NCBI GenBank assembly: GCA_934675625.1 | Contig: CAKURH010000013.1 | Coordinates: 1 to 50,861 of the forward strand | Direction of reading: 5' to 3' | Source: an uncultured Kiritimatiellota bacterium | GTDB lineage: Bacteria > Verrucomicrobiota > Kiritimatiellia > RFP12 > UBA1067 | Length of the DNA stretch: 50,861 nt | Shown here: in pieces, positions 22,232 to 29,944 of the stretch | Position numbering within the stretch: position 1 is the stretch's first letter | Layout of the letters: each line of letters opens with the position of its first letter | Notes under the pieces: generated by a model | Databases searched by the model: none | Told to the model about the DNA's origin: nothing | The model's input: the letters and a program-made list of their open reading frames with translations, nothing else | Program-made: the position numbers and the translations under genes

Positions 22232-24337
22232 TTACACCTTCAATCGTCCGAGCGGCTGGATGTTGATCTCGCTCGACAGTTCCTGGAAGCTCAGCACCGG
22301 CAGCTCGTAGTAGTCCTTGTCGATCATCTTGCGGAAGTAGCGGCGGATGTCGACCGAGACGATGAAGACCGGCTTCTGGACGACGTGCGACAGGTCGCCG
22401 ACCGTCTTGCGCACGGCCGCGAGAATCGCGCGCACGGTCTGCGGATCCATCGCGAGATAGCTGCCACCCGACGTTTGCCGCACCGCCTTGCGGATCTTCT
22501 CCTCCAGCGACGGGTCGAGGAGATAGGCGGCGATGATGTTCTGTCCGCCCGAGAACTTGTACGAGATGTAGCGCGACAGGGCGGAGCGCACGTACTCGAC
22601 GAGCAGCACCGTGTCCTTCTCCTTCTGGCCCCATTCGACGAGCGTCTGCGTGATGCGCTTCAGGTCGCGGATGCAGATGCCCTCCTGAACCAAGCGCTGA
22701 AGGACGTCAGTGATCTTCTGGATCGGCAGGACGCGCTGGACCTCGCGCACGAGCTCCGCCGCCTCCTTCTCCATGTGGTCGAGCAGGAGGCGCGTCTCCT
22801 GAATGGACAGGAACTCGTTCGCGTAGCGGCGCAGGACGCCCGACAGGTGGTACGTCAAGACGCCGTTGAGGTCGAGGTAGCGGATGCCGGAGTCGTCCAG
22901 CGCCTGCCGGTTCGCCTCCGTCACCCAGCAGGTGTCGTGTCCGCTGATGAACGCCCGGTCGGTCTCGAAGGGGATGCCGGCCGCCTCCAGGTTGCCCTTC
23001 GTCTCCAGCGCGAAGAGGTAGCCCTTGCGGAGCTGGCCTTCCGACACCGGCACCTCGTTCACGAGCAGGCGGTAGCGCCCGTCGTGGAGGCCGCCGTTGA
23101 GCGAAAGGTTGATGCCGGGGAACGGCACGCCGAGGTCGTGGTAGAGCGCGCGGCGGATGTCCATGATCTTGTCGTTGAGATCCTCGTAGGTGAGCGCGCC
23201 CCGGATGTCCGCGTCGATGTCGACCATGAGCGGCGTGACCATCGAGAAGTCGTCTTCGGACGACTTCTTGCGCTTCGGCTTCTGTCCCGGCTCCGTCGCC
23301 GGCGCGGCGGCGGCGAGCGGATCCTCGCGGTGCGCGGCCTCGGCGGCGGCCTTCTCGGCCTTCTTCTTGAGCGACCAGCCGACGAACGCGACGCCGGCCG
23401 CGAGCCCGAAGAGCTGCACCTTCGGGAAGCCGGGGATGAGCCCGATCGCGACGAGCACGCACGCGCCGAGGATGAGGGCCTTCGGCTGCGCGAAAATCTG
23501 GTTGACGATGTCCTGTCCGAGGGGCTTCGACTTCTCCTCGCCGACGCGCGTGACGATGACGCCCGACGTGATGGAGATGAGGAGCGCGGGGATCTGCCCG
23601 ACGAGGCCGTCGCCGATCGTCAGGATGCCGAAGCGCTTGACACACCACGCGACCTCCTTGTCGAACATCAGCATGCCGATGAGGATGCCGCCGATGATGT
23701 TGATCGCGGTGATGATGAGGCCGGCGACCGCGTCGCCCTTCACGAACTTCATCGCGCCGTCCATCGCGCCGTAGAGCTGCGACTCCTGCGCGAGCTCGCT
23801 CCGGCGCGCCTTGGCCGTCTCCATGTCGATCGCGCCCGCGCGCATGTCCGCGTCGATGGACATCTGCTTGCCGGGCATCGCGTCGAGGGTGAAGCGCGCG
23901 GCGACCTCCGACACGCGTTCGGCGCCCTTCGCGATCACGACGAACTGGACGATCGTGATGATGAGGAAGATGACCGCGCCGACGACGAAGTTGCCGCCGA
24001 CGACGAAGTTGCCGAACGTGTTGATGATCGCGCCCGCCGCGTTCGGGTCCTGCGAGCCGTGCAGCAGGATGCAGCGCGTCGTCGTCACGTTCAGCGACAG
24101 GCGGAAGAGCGTCGTGAAGAGCAGCATCGACGGGAAGGTCGAGAACGCCAGCGCGCGCGGCAGGTAGAGCGAGAGCATCAGCAGCACGGCCGAGATGCAG
24201 ATGTTCGTCGAGATCAGCAGGTCGACGACCGGCGAGGGCAGCGGGACGATCAGGAGGCCGATGATGCAGACGACGAGAAAGGCGAGAATCAAGTCGCCGT
24301 ATTTCGCCATGCCGCCGCCGATGTTGAAGATCTTCAT
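22232..24337 (-). CDS. sctV: SctV, T3SS export-gate protein
   Basis: About 701 residues from ATG 24337 (a GTG at 24352 would add 5). Seven to eight membrane helices lie in the first 340 residues, then a cytoplasmic domain that forms the nonameric ring receiving chaperone-substrate pairs. The FHIPEP/SctV signature is present: RFTLDAMPGKQMSIDADMRAG, preceded by FVVIAKGAERVSEVAARF and PSMLLFTTLFRLSLNV. The Ala/Lys/Glu linker after KKKAEK precedes the C-terminal domain (TPLMVDIDADIRG...GYLFALETKG). Normal length. The SctW, chaperone, SctV arrangement is similar to the Chlamydia Scc1-CopN-CdsV-CdsU block, but SctU is not adjacent here. Confidence 0.97.
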   Translation of the reverse strand: MKIFNIGGGMAKYGDLILAFLVVCIIGLLIVPLPSPVVDLLISTNICISAVLLMLSLYLPRALAFSTFPSMLLFTTLFRLSLNVTTTRCILLHGSQDPNAAGAIINTFGNFVVGGNFVVGAVIFLIITIVQFVVIAKGAERVSEVAARFTLDAMPGKQMSIDADMRAGAIDMETAKARRSELAQESQLYGAMDGAMKFVKGDAVAGLIITAINIIGGILIGMLMFDKEVAWCVKRFGILTIGDGLVGQIPALLISITSGVIVTRVGEEKSKPLGQDIVNQIFAQPKALILGACVLVAIGLIPGFPKVQLFGLAAGVAFVGWSLKKKAEKAAAEAAHREDPLAAAAPATEPGQKPKRKKSSEDDFSMVTPLMVDIDADIRGALTYEDLNDKIMDIRRALYHDLGVPFPGINLSLNGGLHDGRYRLLVNEVPVSEGQLRKGYLFALETKGNLEAAGIPFETDRAFISGHDTCWVTEANRQALDDSGIRYLDLNGVLTYHLSGVLRRYANEFLSIQETRLLLDHMEKEAAELVREVQRVLPIQKITDVLQRLVQEGICIRDLKRITQTLVEWGQKEKDTVLLVEYVRSALSRYISYKFSGGQNIIAAYLLDPSLEEKIRKAVRQTSGGSYLAMDPQTVRAILAAVRKTVGDLSHVVQKPVFIVSVDIRRYFRKMIDKDYYELPVLSFQELSSEINIQPLGRLKV

Positions 24338-24361
24338 GTGCCTGTCACCCACGTTTCCGCA

Positions 24362-24745
24362 TTAGCTCTCAAGGAGCGACGCCCGGTAGAAGTCCAGGAG
24401 CTCCGTGTCCTCCAGAAGCGCCTCCAGCTCGTCCGCCGCCCGCTGCGCCGCGCCGCCCTTCCGTCCGCGCAGCGTCCGAATCGCCTTGTGCGTCGCGAGG
24501 CGAAAGCCGTTCGCCGAGCGGAGCTGCGTCGCGTTCCCCTCGGCCGCCAGCATGCCGAGAATCGCGCCGCCGACCGTCGGGTCCTTCGGGAAGATGCTGT
24601 TCAGCGCCTCGGAGACGGTCGTCGACCCCGGCAGGACCGTCCCCTGGGTCATCCCCTTCGTCTGCCCCGCCGGCGCCTCGTTATATTCGGACATCGAGAT
24701 GCCCGTGTTGAAGCTGACGCCCTCCGTGACCCGGTTCAGGTTCAT
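24362..24745 (-). CDS. 127-aa T3SS operon protein, candidate SctX-like or early substrate
   Basis: 127 residues from ATG 24745, overlapping the chaperone stop as ATGA. No signal peptide or membrane segment. The N-terminal 60 residues are Ser/Thr/Gly/Asn-rich and probably unfolded (GISMSEYNEAPAGQ, VLPGSTTVSEALNSIFP), as in secretion signals; the C-terminal part is helical (AADELEALLEDTELLDFYRA). Size, two-part layout and place next to sctV and a chaperone gene recall YscX, an early substrate that binds SctV with its partner YscY. I see no decisive sequence match, so the identity is open. Confidence 0.65.
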   Translation of the reverse strand: MNLNRVTEGVSFNTGISMSEYNEAPAGQTKGMTQGTVLPGSTTVSEALNSIFPKDPTVGGAILGMLAAEGNATQLRSANGFRLATHKAIRTLRGRKGGAAQRAADELEALLEDTELLDFYRASLLES

Positions 24746-25128
24746 GCCACGGCCCTCCCGAAGGCATCCGCCGCCGCCCAGAGCGTGCGGAACGCCTGAT
24801 CCAGCCCCGTCGCCGTCAGGTCGCGCTCGCCGATCCACGCCACGAAGCGCGCCTCGCCCGCCTTCTCGAGCCAGACCGCCCGCATCTTGAGGCCCGCCGT
24901 CTGCGCGGCTGGGTGCGCGCGCGTCAGGAGCTTGCGCATCGTGTCCGCCGACGCGTCGGCCGCAAGGCCGACCGAGACCATCAGCCCGCCCTCGCCATAC
25001 TCCAGGTAGAGCGCGCGCCCGTTCTCGAAGCGGACGCCCGCCGCGCCACGGTCGTTGAGCGCGAACGCGGAAAGCCCCAGCTGGCGCCCGAAGGCGCGCA
25101 CTGTCTCGGCGATCCAGGAGGCGATCAT
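24742..25128 (-). CDS. CesT/SycE-type T3SS chaperone, probable partner of SctW
   Basis: 128 residues from ATG 25128, overlapping the sctW stop as ATGA. A small alpha/beta protein with WIAETVRAFGRQLGLSAFAL at the N-terminus, strands GAAGVRFENGRALYLEYGEGGLMVSVGL, helix TMRKLLTR, then strand MRAVWLEKAGEARFVAWIG and the last helix TGLDQAFRTLWAAADAF: the CesT-fold order helix-strands-helix-strands-helix. In Chlamydia the same place next to copN (sctW) is held by the chaperone Scc1. Likely binds SctW or an effector. Confidence 0.75.
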   Translation of the reverse strand: MIASWIAETVRAFGRQLGLSAFALNDRGAAGVRFENGRALYLEYGEGGLMVSVGLAADASADTMRKLLTRAHPAAQTAGLKMRAVWLEKAGEARFVAWIGERDLTATGLDQAFRTLWAAADAFGRAVA

Positions 25129-26315
25129 GCCGCGCGCCCTCCTTCCCGCTCCTTGCCCTTGCGGTCGGCCTCCTCCTGAAGGGAGACGAGCCCGTCGAGA
25201 TGCTCCTGCGCGGCGTCCTCCAGCCGGAAGCGGTCGGCCTCCTGGTCGAAGAGGCGCGGCGAAAGCTGCCGGAAGACGTCGATGAGGCCCGTGCAGAAGT
25301 AGATCTGCGCGAGCAGCTGCGACAGACCGCACGTCGAGACGAGCGAGGCGATGTTCGCGGCGTTCACGAACGGCATCTGCGTGAAGTCCATGACGCGCCC
25401 CGTCAGCTTCTCGCCGTTGAGGAGGCACGGCTCGCCGAACTGCGAGGCCATCTTGCCCGACAGCACGGTGAGCTTGTCGAGGCAGGTCTTCAGCACCTGC
25501 ACGCACTGGAGGTCGCCGAGGATGCGCCGCAGCTCCTCCGGGCTCTGCGACGGGGACGGGCTCTGCAGGTCGACGCCGCAGCCCTTGATCAGGAAGTCGA
25601 TCGCGTCGGCGAGCCGCCCGGCCCCGCGCGTCTGGAGCAGCGAGCTGAAGCAGTCCTGCGGCGACTTGAAGCCCAGCACCTCGCCGCGATAGAGGTCGCG
25701 CAGGCCCTGCATCTCCTCCGGGCTCTGCGCCTTCGCGTTGACGACCGCCGCGAGGTTGACGCCCGCGCGGATCTCCGCCCCCTTCGTCCGCGTCAGCTCC
25801 TGCTTCGTCGCCTCCAGGAGCGTGCGCAGGTCGGCCTCCTCCGGCGCGAGCGCCTGCTCCAGGATGTCGACCATCGCGAACTGGTGCGTGGGGTCGCGCG
25901 ACCCTTCGCCCAGCATCTTCAGGAGCTGCCCCGGATCCATCGAACGGCCCATCTGCGCCATCTGGCGGAGCGCACGGAGCATCCGCTCCATGAAGGCGCC
26001 GCCCGGCAGGTCGGGCAGCGTCTTCTGCCAGGTCTCGACCGCCGTCACGTAGGCGTTGCGGTTCGCGCGCGCCGCGCCGAGCTTGCGCTCGGAAATGGAC
26101 TTCATCTCCTTCTCCTCGAACTGGAAGGACAGCTCCTCCATCGAGTCCATGAGATCGGCCATCGGGTCGTCCATGACCTGCAGCGTGAAGCCCATCGCCT
26201 GCCCCGACTCCACCGCCGCCTTGTTCGTCTGGGCGGCGGAGAACGCCTCGTTCTGCAGGGCGTCGAAACGTCCTGCCTGAAGCGCCTGGCGCATGATCTG
26301 GGCCGCGTCGAGCAT
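25125..26315 (-). CDS. sctW: SctW, T3SS gatekeeper (YopN/CopN/HrpJ family)
   Basis: 396 residues. Controls the switch from translocator to effector export. All-helical. The N-terminal 60 residues are flexible (secretion and chaperone-binding region), followed by the HrpJ-type domain (SFQFEEKEMKSISERKLGAA, MLRALRQMAQMGRSMDPGQL, GSRDPTHQFAMVDILEQAL), then a TyeA-like C-terminal part (AIDFLIKGCGVDLQSPSPSQ, TCGLSQLLAQIYFCTGLIDV). Normal CopN length. It lies between sctC and a CesT chaperone gene, starting 1 nt after the sctC stop. Confidence 0.86.
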   Translation of the reverse strand: MLDAAQIMRQALQAGRFDALQNEAFSAAQTNKAAVESGQAMGFTLQVMDDPMADLMDSMEELSFQFEEKEMKSISERKLGAARANRNAYVTAVETWQKTLPDLPGGAFMERMLRALRQMAQMGRSMDPGQLLKMLGEGSRDPTHQFAMVDILEQALAPEEADLRTLLEATKQELTRTKGAEIRAGVNLAAVVNAKAQSPEEMQGLRDLYRGEVLGFKSPQDCFSSLLQTRGAGRLADAIDFLIKGCGVDLQSPSPSQSPEELRRILGDLQCVQVLKTCLDKLTVLSGKMASQFGEPCLLNGEKLTGRVMDFTQMPFVNAANIASLVSTCGLSQLLAQIYFCTGLIDVFRQLSPRLFDQEADRFRLEDAAQEHLDGLVSLQEEADRKGKEREGGRAA

Positions 26316-26316
26316 C

Positions 26317-28194
26317 CTATTCCTTCCGCGCCTTCTCGCGCGCCTCCCGTTCCTGGCGGAAAGTCTCCTGACGGCTCTCGAAGTCGCGGTCCCACGCGGC
26401 GCGGCTCTCCTCGCGCACCGCCTCGCGCTGTTCCTGGCGGAGGCCGCGCTCCTTCTCGTTGCGACGGTAGGTCTCGTCGAACTGCTCGTGGCGGATCGTC
26501 CGCCGCTCCTTCAGCGCCGCCTCGCGCTCCTTGCGGGCCATGTCGTCGCGGTCGGCCGCGTCGGACATCAGCTCGGCGCCCGTCACGTCGCGCTGGCGCA
26601 GGAGCTGGACGGTCGAGACGTCCTGCGTCGGCGACAGGAAGCTGACGAACGGGTCGATCACGTGCGGCGTCAGCACGAAGAGCCGCTGGACGGTCTGCTG
26701 CGTGCGGGAATGGCCGCCGAAGAGCCAACCGATGAACGGGATGTCGCGCAGGTACGGGATGCCCCAGCCCGACTCCTCGTCGATGTCCTTGAAGTAGCCC
26801 GCGAGCAGCAGCGACTCGCCCTCCGGCAGCGACGCCTGCGTCTCCAGCGTCGTCGTGCGCTTCGTCGGCAGCGAGTCGACCGTCGCGAGCTTGTCGAGCC
26901 CGCCGTCCTGCAGCTCCAGCGTCAGCCAGACCTGCCGCGCGACGTTGGTCGCCCCCGCCGGCGGCTCGACGATGCGCGGCTTGATCGCGAGGCGCGTGCC
27001 GGCGCTCGTCTCCGACACGCTCGCGACCTTCTCGCCCACGAGCTTCGCGGAATAGCTCTCGGTGTCGGACAGCTCGGCCGTCATGTTGTTGAGCGTCAGG
27101 AGCGAGGTGCGCGCGATGTTGCGCGTCTTGCCCTTCGACTTGAGCGCCGCGATGCTCGCGTGGACGTTCACGTGCTTGCCGAGATAGGAATAGGCGCCCG
27201 ACGCCCCAAGGCCGGCCAGCGTCTCCGGCGTCATCAGGTTGCTGATGTTCTGGCCCGCGCCGCCCGCATGCGTCGCGCCGCCGGCGGTGTGCGCCCCGGA
27301 AACGCCGAGCGACAGCTGCCAGTCGAGCGCGTCCTCGCGCGAGAGCTCCAGCACCGTCACGCCGATCTCCACGAGCTTCTGCGGACGGTCCAGCTCGCGG
27401 ATGAGCGACTCGTACATCGGCATGCGCGGCGCGGCGTCGCGGACAAGCACGGCGTTGAGCCGGTTCTCCGGGCGGATGACCGGCTGGGGCACCGCCGAGA
27501 CGGCGCGGTCGACCGCGTTCGAGCCTTCCTGCACCTTCTCGCCGCCGAGCTGCATGATCTCCTGCAGGAGCGCGGCGACGCCCCGGATCGACGTGTACGT
27601 CTCGACGCCGTTGCCGGACGAGCGCTGGAAGCTGACGTTGTCCGCCCACGTGTACGTCAGCGGAAAGAGCCGCGTCTCCAGCCGGGTGAAGGTGCGCTGC
27701 TCGCGAAGCCGGTCGGCCTTGGCGATCATGTCGACGACGAGCGTCACGTAGCGCGGCGGGCCGGACACCATCACGAGCTCGCCGCCCGAGGCCGACTTCA
27801 GCGGAAAGCGCGCGTCCTCGACGCCGAGGTCCCGCATGAGCGAGAGCACCTCGTCCGCCTTCATGTAGCGCAGGTCGAGGAGCGTCGTCAGGATCTCGCC
27901 CGAACCGTAGACCCAGATCGTCGCGCCGTCGTAGTACCAGGTGAGGTTATTGACCGTCGCGACGCGGTCGAGGAAGTCGCGCGCCGGCACCCGGTCGAAG
28001 TTGCCGGACAGCTCGCCCTGAACCGCGTCGCTCAGGATCATCGGCACGCCCTCGGCGACCGCAAACGTCTCCAGCAGCTCGCGCACCTTCAGGCTGCGCG
28101 CCGTCAGCGAGTAGTCCGGCACGCGCCACGGAATCTCCGCCGCGCCGAGCGACAGCGCCGTCCACGCGACCAATAAGGCAAATCTCTTCATCAT
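26317..28194 (-). CDS. sctC: SctC, T3SS outer-membrane secretin, with a charged C-terminal extension
   Basis: 625 residues. Signal peptide (RFALLVAWTALSLGAAE), N0/N1-type ring domains (SLKVRELLETFAVAEGVPMI, LDLRYMKADEVLSLMRDLG, VMVSGPPRYVTLVVDMI), an N3-like domain, then the secretin core: LIRELDRPQKLVEIGVTVLE, ARTSLLTLNNMTAEL, GESLLLAGYFKDIDEESGWGI..PYLRDIPFIGWLFG and LFVLTPHVID. The pore is complete. After it come about 110 residues of strongly charged, Glu/Arg-rich helix (REREAALKERRTIRHEQFDE... to the end), longer than the S-domain of known SctC and very likely coiled coil. Could bind a pilotin or the membrane. 24 nt after the CesT-type chaperone gene. Confidence 0.94.
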   Translation of the reverse strand: MMKRFALLVAWTALSLGAAEIPWRVPDYSLTARSLKVRELLETFAVAEGVPMILSDAVQGELSGNFDRVPARDFLDRVATVNNLTWYYDGATIWVYGSGEILTTLLDLRYMKADEVLSLMRDLGVEDARFPLKSASGGELVMVSGPPRYVTLVVDMIAKADRLREQRTFTRLETRLFPLTYTWADNVSFQRSSGNGVETYTSIRGVAALLQEIMQLGGEKVQEGSNAVDRAVSAVPQPVIRPENRLNAVLVRDAAPRMPMYESLIRELDRPQKLVEIGVTVLELSREDALDWQLSLGVSGAHTAGGATHAGGAGQNISNLMTPETLAGLGASGAYSYLGKHVNVHASIAALKSKGKTRNIARTSLLTLNNMTAELSDTESYSAKLVGEKVASVSETSAGTRLAIKPRIVEPPAGATNVARQVWLTLELQDGGLDKLATVDSLPTKRTTTLETQASLPEGESLLLAGYFKDIDEESGWGIPYLRDIPFIGWLFGGHSRTQQTVQRLFVLTPHVIDPFVSFLSPTQDVSTVQLLRQRDVTGAELMSDAADRDDMARKEREAALKERRTIRHEQFDETYRRNEKERGLRQEQREAVREESRAAWDRDFESRQETFRQEREAREKARKE

Positions 28195-28218
28195 AGGCCC
28201 AGTTTTCCGCTCCCCTCT

Positions 28219-28623
28219 CTACGGTCGTATCATCAGTTCGGGAATCGCCGCCGCCGTCTCGGCCCCCTTGACCCGCGCGAGCCACCAGTCGCACGACGCG
28301 GTGAACACCTCGAAGAAACGCCGCAGCAGCGCCGCGTCGGCGTCGGCGGGCAGGTCCTGCCAGAGAATCACGCGATCCGCCGCCGGATCATAGGCCAGCG
28401 TCGCCTCCTCGCGCAGCACGCGCCCGGCCGCATAGCCGGCGAATTGCGCGAGATCCACGTCCGACGCAGCGGACAGGTCGCGCGTCAGGAGCAGACGGTC
28501 CTTCTCGACCGATGCCTCGACCGTTCCGCCGTCGACGGAAAAAGCGAACGACGCGGAGCCGAGGGGAACCTCCTCCGGGTAGCCAATCGCCTTGGCCAGC
28601 GCATCTACTGCCGTCTCTTTCAC
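28219..28623 (-). CDS. CesT-family T3SS chaperone
   Basis: 134 residues, acidic. Starts AVDALAKAIGYPEEVPLG, then strands ASFAFSVDGGTVEASVEKDRLLLTRDL, a central helix, strands ATLAYDPAADRVILWQDLP, and the end helix AALLRRFFEVFTASCDWWLAR. This is the CesT/SycE fold order of class I chaperones, which bind secreted substrates as dimers. ATG 28623 overlaps the upstream small gene as ATGA, so the two are coupled and the small protein may be its client. In the operon directly before sctC. Confidence 0.72.
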   Translation of the reverse strand: MKETAVDALAKAIGYPEEVPLGSASFAFSVDGGTVEASVEKDRLLLTRDLSAASDVDLAQFAGYAAGRVLREEATLAYDPAADRVILWQDLPADADAALLRRFFEVFTASCDWWLARVKGAETAAAIPELMIRP

Positions 28624-28931
28624 AGGGAATTTTGCGACATTATATCAAAATTCGGCATCGGCGGGGGCGCAAAGTCGAGCGCGGCGCGAATGAGCGTGTC
28701 CAGCGCGTCCGTCTGCAGGGCGTCCGCCGCGCTCGCCGGGTCGATTCGGCCCGCCGCCCCCGTCGCCGAACCGCCCGGCGCCGCGCGCACCGTCAGGGGC
28801 CTGTCCCCCGCCGGGGCCTGTCCCCCGACGACGGCAGACGACGGTTCGCCGGACGCCCCGGCGAACGCCGCCCGGTCGCCCGGACTTCCCAGCGGCCCGG
28901 TCGCCGGCCTGAAAGAGTTTTCGACATTCAT
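28620..28931 (-). CDS. Small Ala/Gly/Pro-rich protein heading the T3SS operon, possible substrate
   Basis: 103 residues from ATG 28931 with GCGGAG 8-9 nt upstream. The N-terminal 70 residues are low-complexity (Ala, Gly, Pro, Ser), partly encoded by two GGGGCCTGTCCCCC repeats (28796-28826); the last 35 residues contain ADALQTDALDTLIRAALDF and a hydrophobic tail. No family recognised. First gene of the T3SS run, coupled to a CesT chaperone gene, which is typical for a secreted protein and its chaperone; this is an inference from context. Confidence 0.6.
   Translation of the reverse strand: MNVENSFRPATGPLGSPGDRAAFAGASGEPSSAVVGGQAPAGDRPLTVRAAPGGSATGAAGRIDPASAADALQTDALDTLIRAALDFAPPPMPNFDIMSQNSL
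28796..28826. repeat. Two GGGGCCTGTCCCCC repeats in the leading T3SS gene
   Basis: Copies at 28796-28809 and 28813-28826 are identical and nearly self-complementary (GGGG..CCCC). They belong with the GGGGACAGACCCC words of birA. In frame; encode GGQAPAGDR-type sequence. Confidence 0.65.
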
Positions 28932-28964
28932 AGCATTCTCCGCTACGAATCGGCACGGAAAAGG

Positions 28965-29570
28965 TTACACGCGCGCCGTCGCCGCGCCAAGAAAGAGACG
29001 GTAGCCTTCGCCGCGGACGCTTTGGATGTCGATGCCGCGTCCCAGCTTCTTGCGCAAGTTGGCGATGGTCTGGTCAACCGTGCGCGTCGTGCCGAAATAG
29101 TCAAGTCCCCACGCCTCGTTCATCAGCGTGTCGCGCGTGACAAGCGCGCCCTCATCCGCCGCGAGCAGCCCCAATATCTTCAGTTCGCGCGGCAGAAGCC
29201 GCTCTTCCGAGCCGTCCGCCCGCGTCACGACAGCACGCGCCACGTCGATCTGCACCGGGCCGAGCGACCAGACTTCGCCACCCGTTTCAAGGACGGAGAG
29301 GCCTCCGCGTCCGTCCTTGACCTCGACCCGGTAGTCCGAAGCCTGAAGAAGGCTCACGAGCTTCGCCCGCGCGCGGCTATCCGGCCCCACGACAACGACC
29401 TTCGGATGGCGCAGGACGCGAATGACACCGAGGGCCGTCAGCAGGACGGCCCCCGATGCCGCGCCGTAGAGGCAGCAGCACGTCCAGCAGGTGCAGGGAA
29501 AGCAAGCGCACATCCAGGATCCGGACGCGCAACAGCCGTCTGCCACCGCGAGAAGCGCCGCTACCAGCAT
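28965..29570 (-). CDS. Membrane-anchored OmpR-type winged-helix regulator with Cys-rich N-terminus
   Basis: 201 residues. The N-terminus is hydrophobic and holds nine Cys between residues 13 and 33 (CC, CACFPC, CWTCCC), followed by a membrane helix (about 36-53). Residues 55-95 form a small soluble part (VVVVGPDSRARAKLVSLLQA) that resembles the start of a receiver but lacks its phosphorylation site. Residues about 100-195 are an OmpR/PhoB DNA-binding domain: RELKILGLLAADEGALVTRD, then GTTRTVDQTIANLRKKLG, and IQSVRGEGYRLF. Topology is the reverse of ToxR (anchor first, DNA-binding domain last). Directly upstream of the T3SS operon on the same strand and 12 nt after a Cys-rich lipoprotein gene; the likely T3SS regulator. 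Confidence 0.85.
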   Translation of the reverse strand: MLVAALLAVADGCCASGSWMCACFPCTCWTCCCLYGAASGAVLLTALGVIRVLRHPKVVVVGPDSRARAKLVSLLQASDYRVEVKDGRGGLSVLETGGEVWSLGPVQIDVARAVVTRADGSEERLLPRELKILGLLAADEGALVTRDTLMNEAWGLDYFGTTRTVDQTIANLRKKLGRGIDIQSVRGEGYRLFLGAATARV

Positions 29571-29582
29571 AGACGCCCTTTC

Positions 29583-29765
29583 TTACTTGGCGCACGCGCA
29601 ACCGGCGTCACACGCGCAGGGATTCTGGCCGCATCCGCAGACGCAGGCCTTGCCCGGCGTGCAGTTCTTGCAGCACGCCTTGGACGGCGCCTTGCAGGAA
29701 CAGCACCCGGCGAGAACCGCCACGACACCGGCGACGAGAGCCGCCACAACTGCATTCTTCATCAT
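29583..29765 (-). CDS. Cys-rich (metallothionein-like) lipoprotein
   Basis: 60 residues. Signal peptide with lipobox VLAGC (Cys21); the mature 40 residues contain 13 Cys, many as CxC or CC (CCSC, CCKNC, CVCGCG, CACDAGCAC), and almost no hydrophobic residues. Such a peptide would bind metal (Cu, Zn, Cd) or be redox-active, or form disulfides, on the periplasmic side. AAAGGAGG lies 5 nt before ATG 29765, the best ribosome-binding site in the window, so it should be well expressed. Transcribed with the Cys-rich membrane regulator and probably the T3SS operon. No named family recognised. Confidence 0.8.
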   Translation of the reverse strand: MMKNAVVAALVAGVVAVLAGCCSCKAPSKACCKNCTPGKACVCGCGQNPCACDAGCACAK

Positions 29766-29806
29766 GTTTACCTCCTTTGGGCCTTTTGACCCTTTATGTG
29801 CCGCAT

Positions 29807-29836
29807 AGTATAGCCTTTTTTCGCCGACGAAGTGTC
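29807..29836 (-). promoter_or_regulatory. Likely promoter of the Cys-rich lipoprotein-regulator unit
   Basis: TATACT at 29812-29807 on the minus strand is a good -10 box; at 18 nt upstream only GACACT (29836-29831) is available as -35, a weak match, suggesting activator dependence. Transcription would begin about 35 nt before ATG 29765. The AT-rich stretch TATTTTTTTAC (about 29845-29856) lies just upstream and could be an UP-type element. Confidence 0.45.
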
Positions 29837-29944
29837 ATGCGAACGTAAAAAAATATCACAGTCCGCTGCCTCAACACCTCGTTTTCACGGTGCGATTTCG
29901 CAAGAACCGCCTTTCAAAGTTCGCCGCGAAGCGCAAAACCACGC

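Noticed and set aside
22385..24799. Very long open frame (about 800 codons) on the plus strand opposite sctV and its upstream gene
   Set aside because: Antisense to sctV, whose homology is certain; composition (Arg/Asp/His/Leu runs) is that of a GC-rich shadow frame. The same applies to other long plus-strand frames opposite sctN, sctW, sctC, gltX, parC, the TPR gene and the kinase.
28965..29570. Two-component response regulator
   Set aside because: The part before the winged helix lacks the phosphorylatable Asp and the full receiver length, and the protein starts with a membrane segment; no histidine kinase is adjacent.
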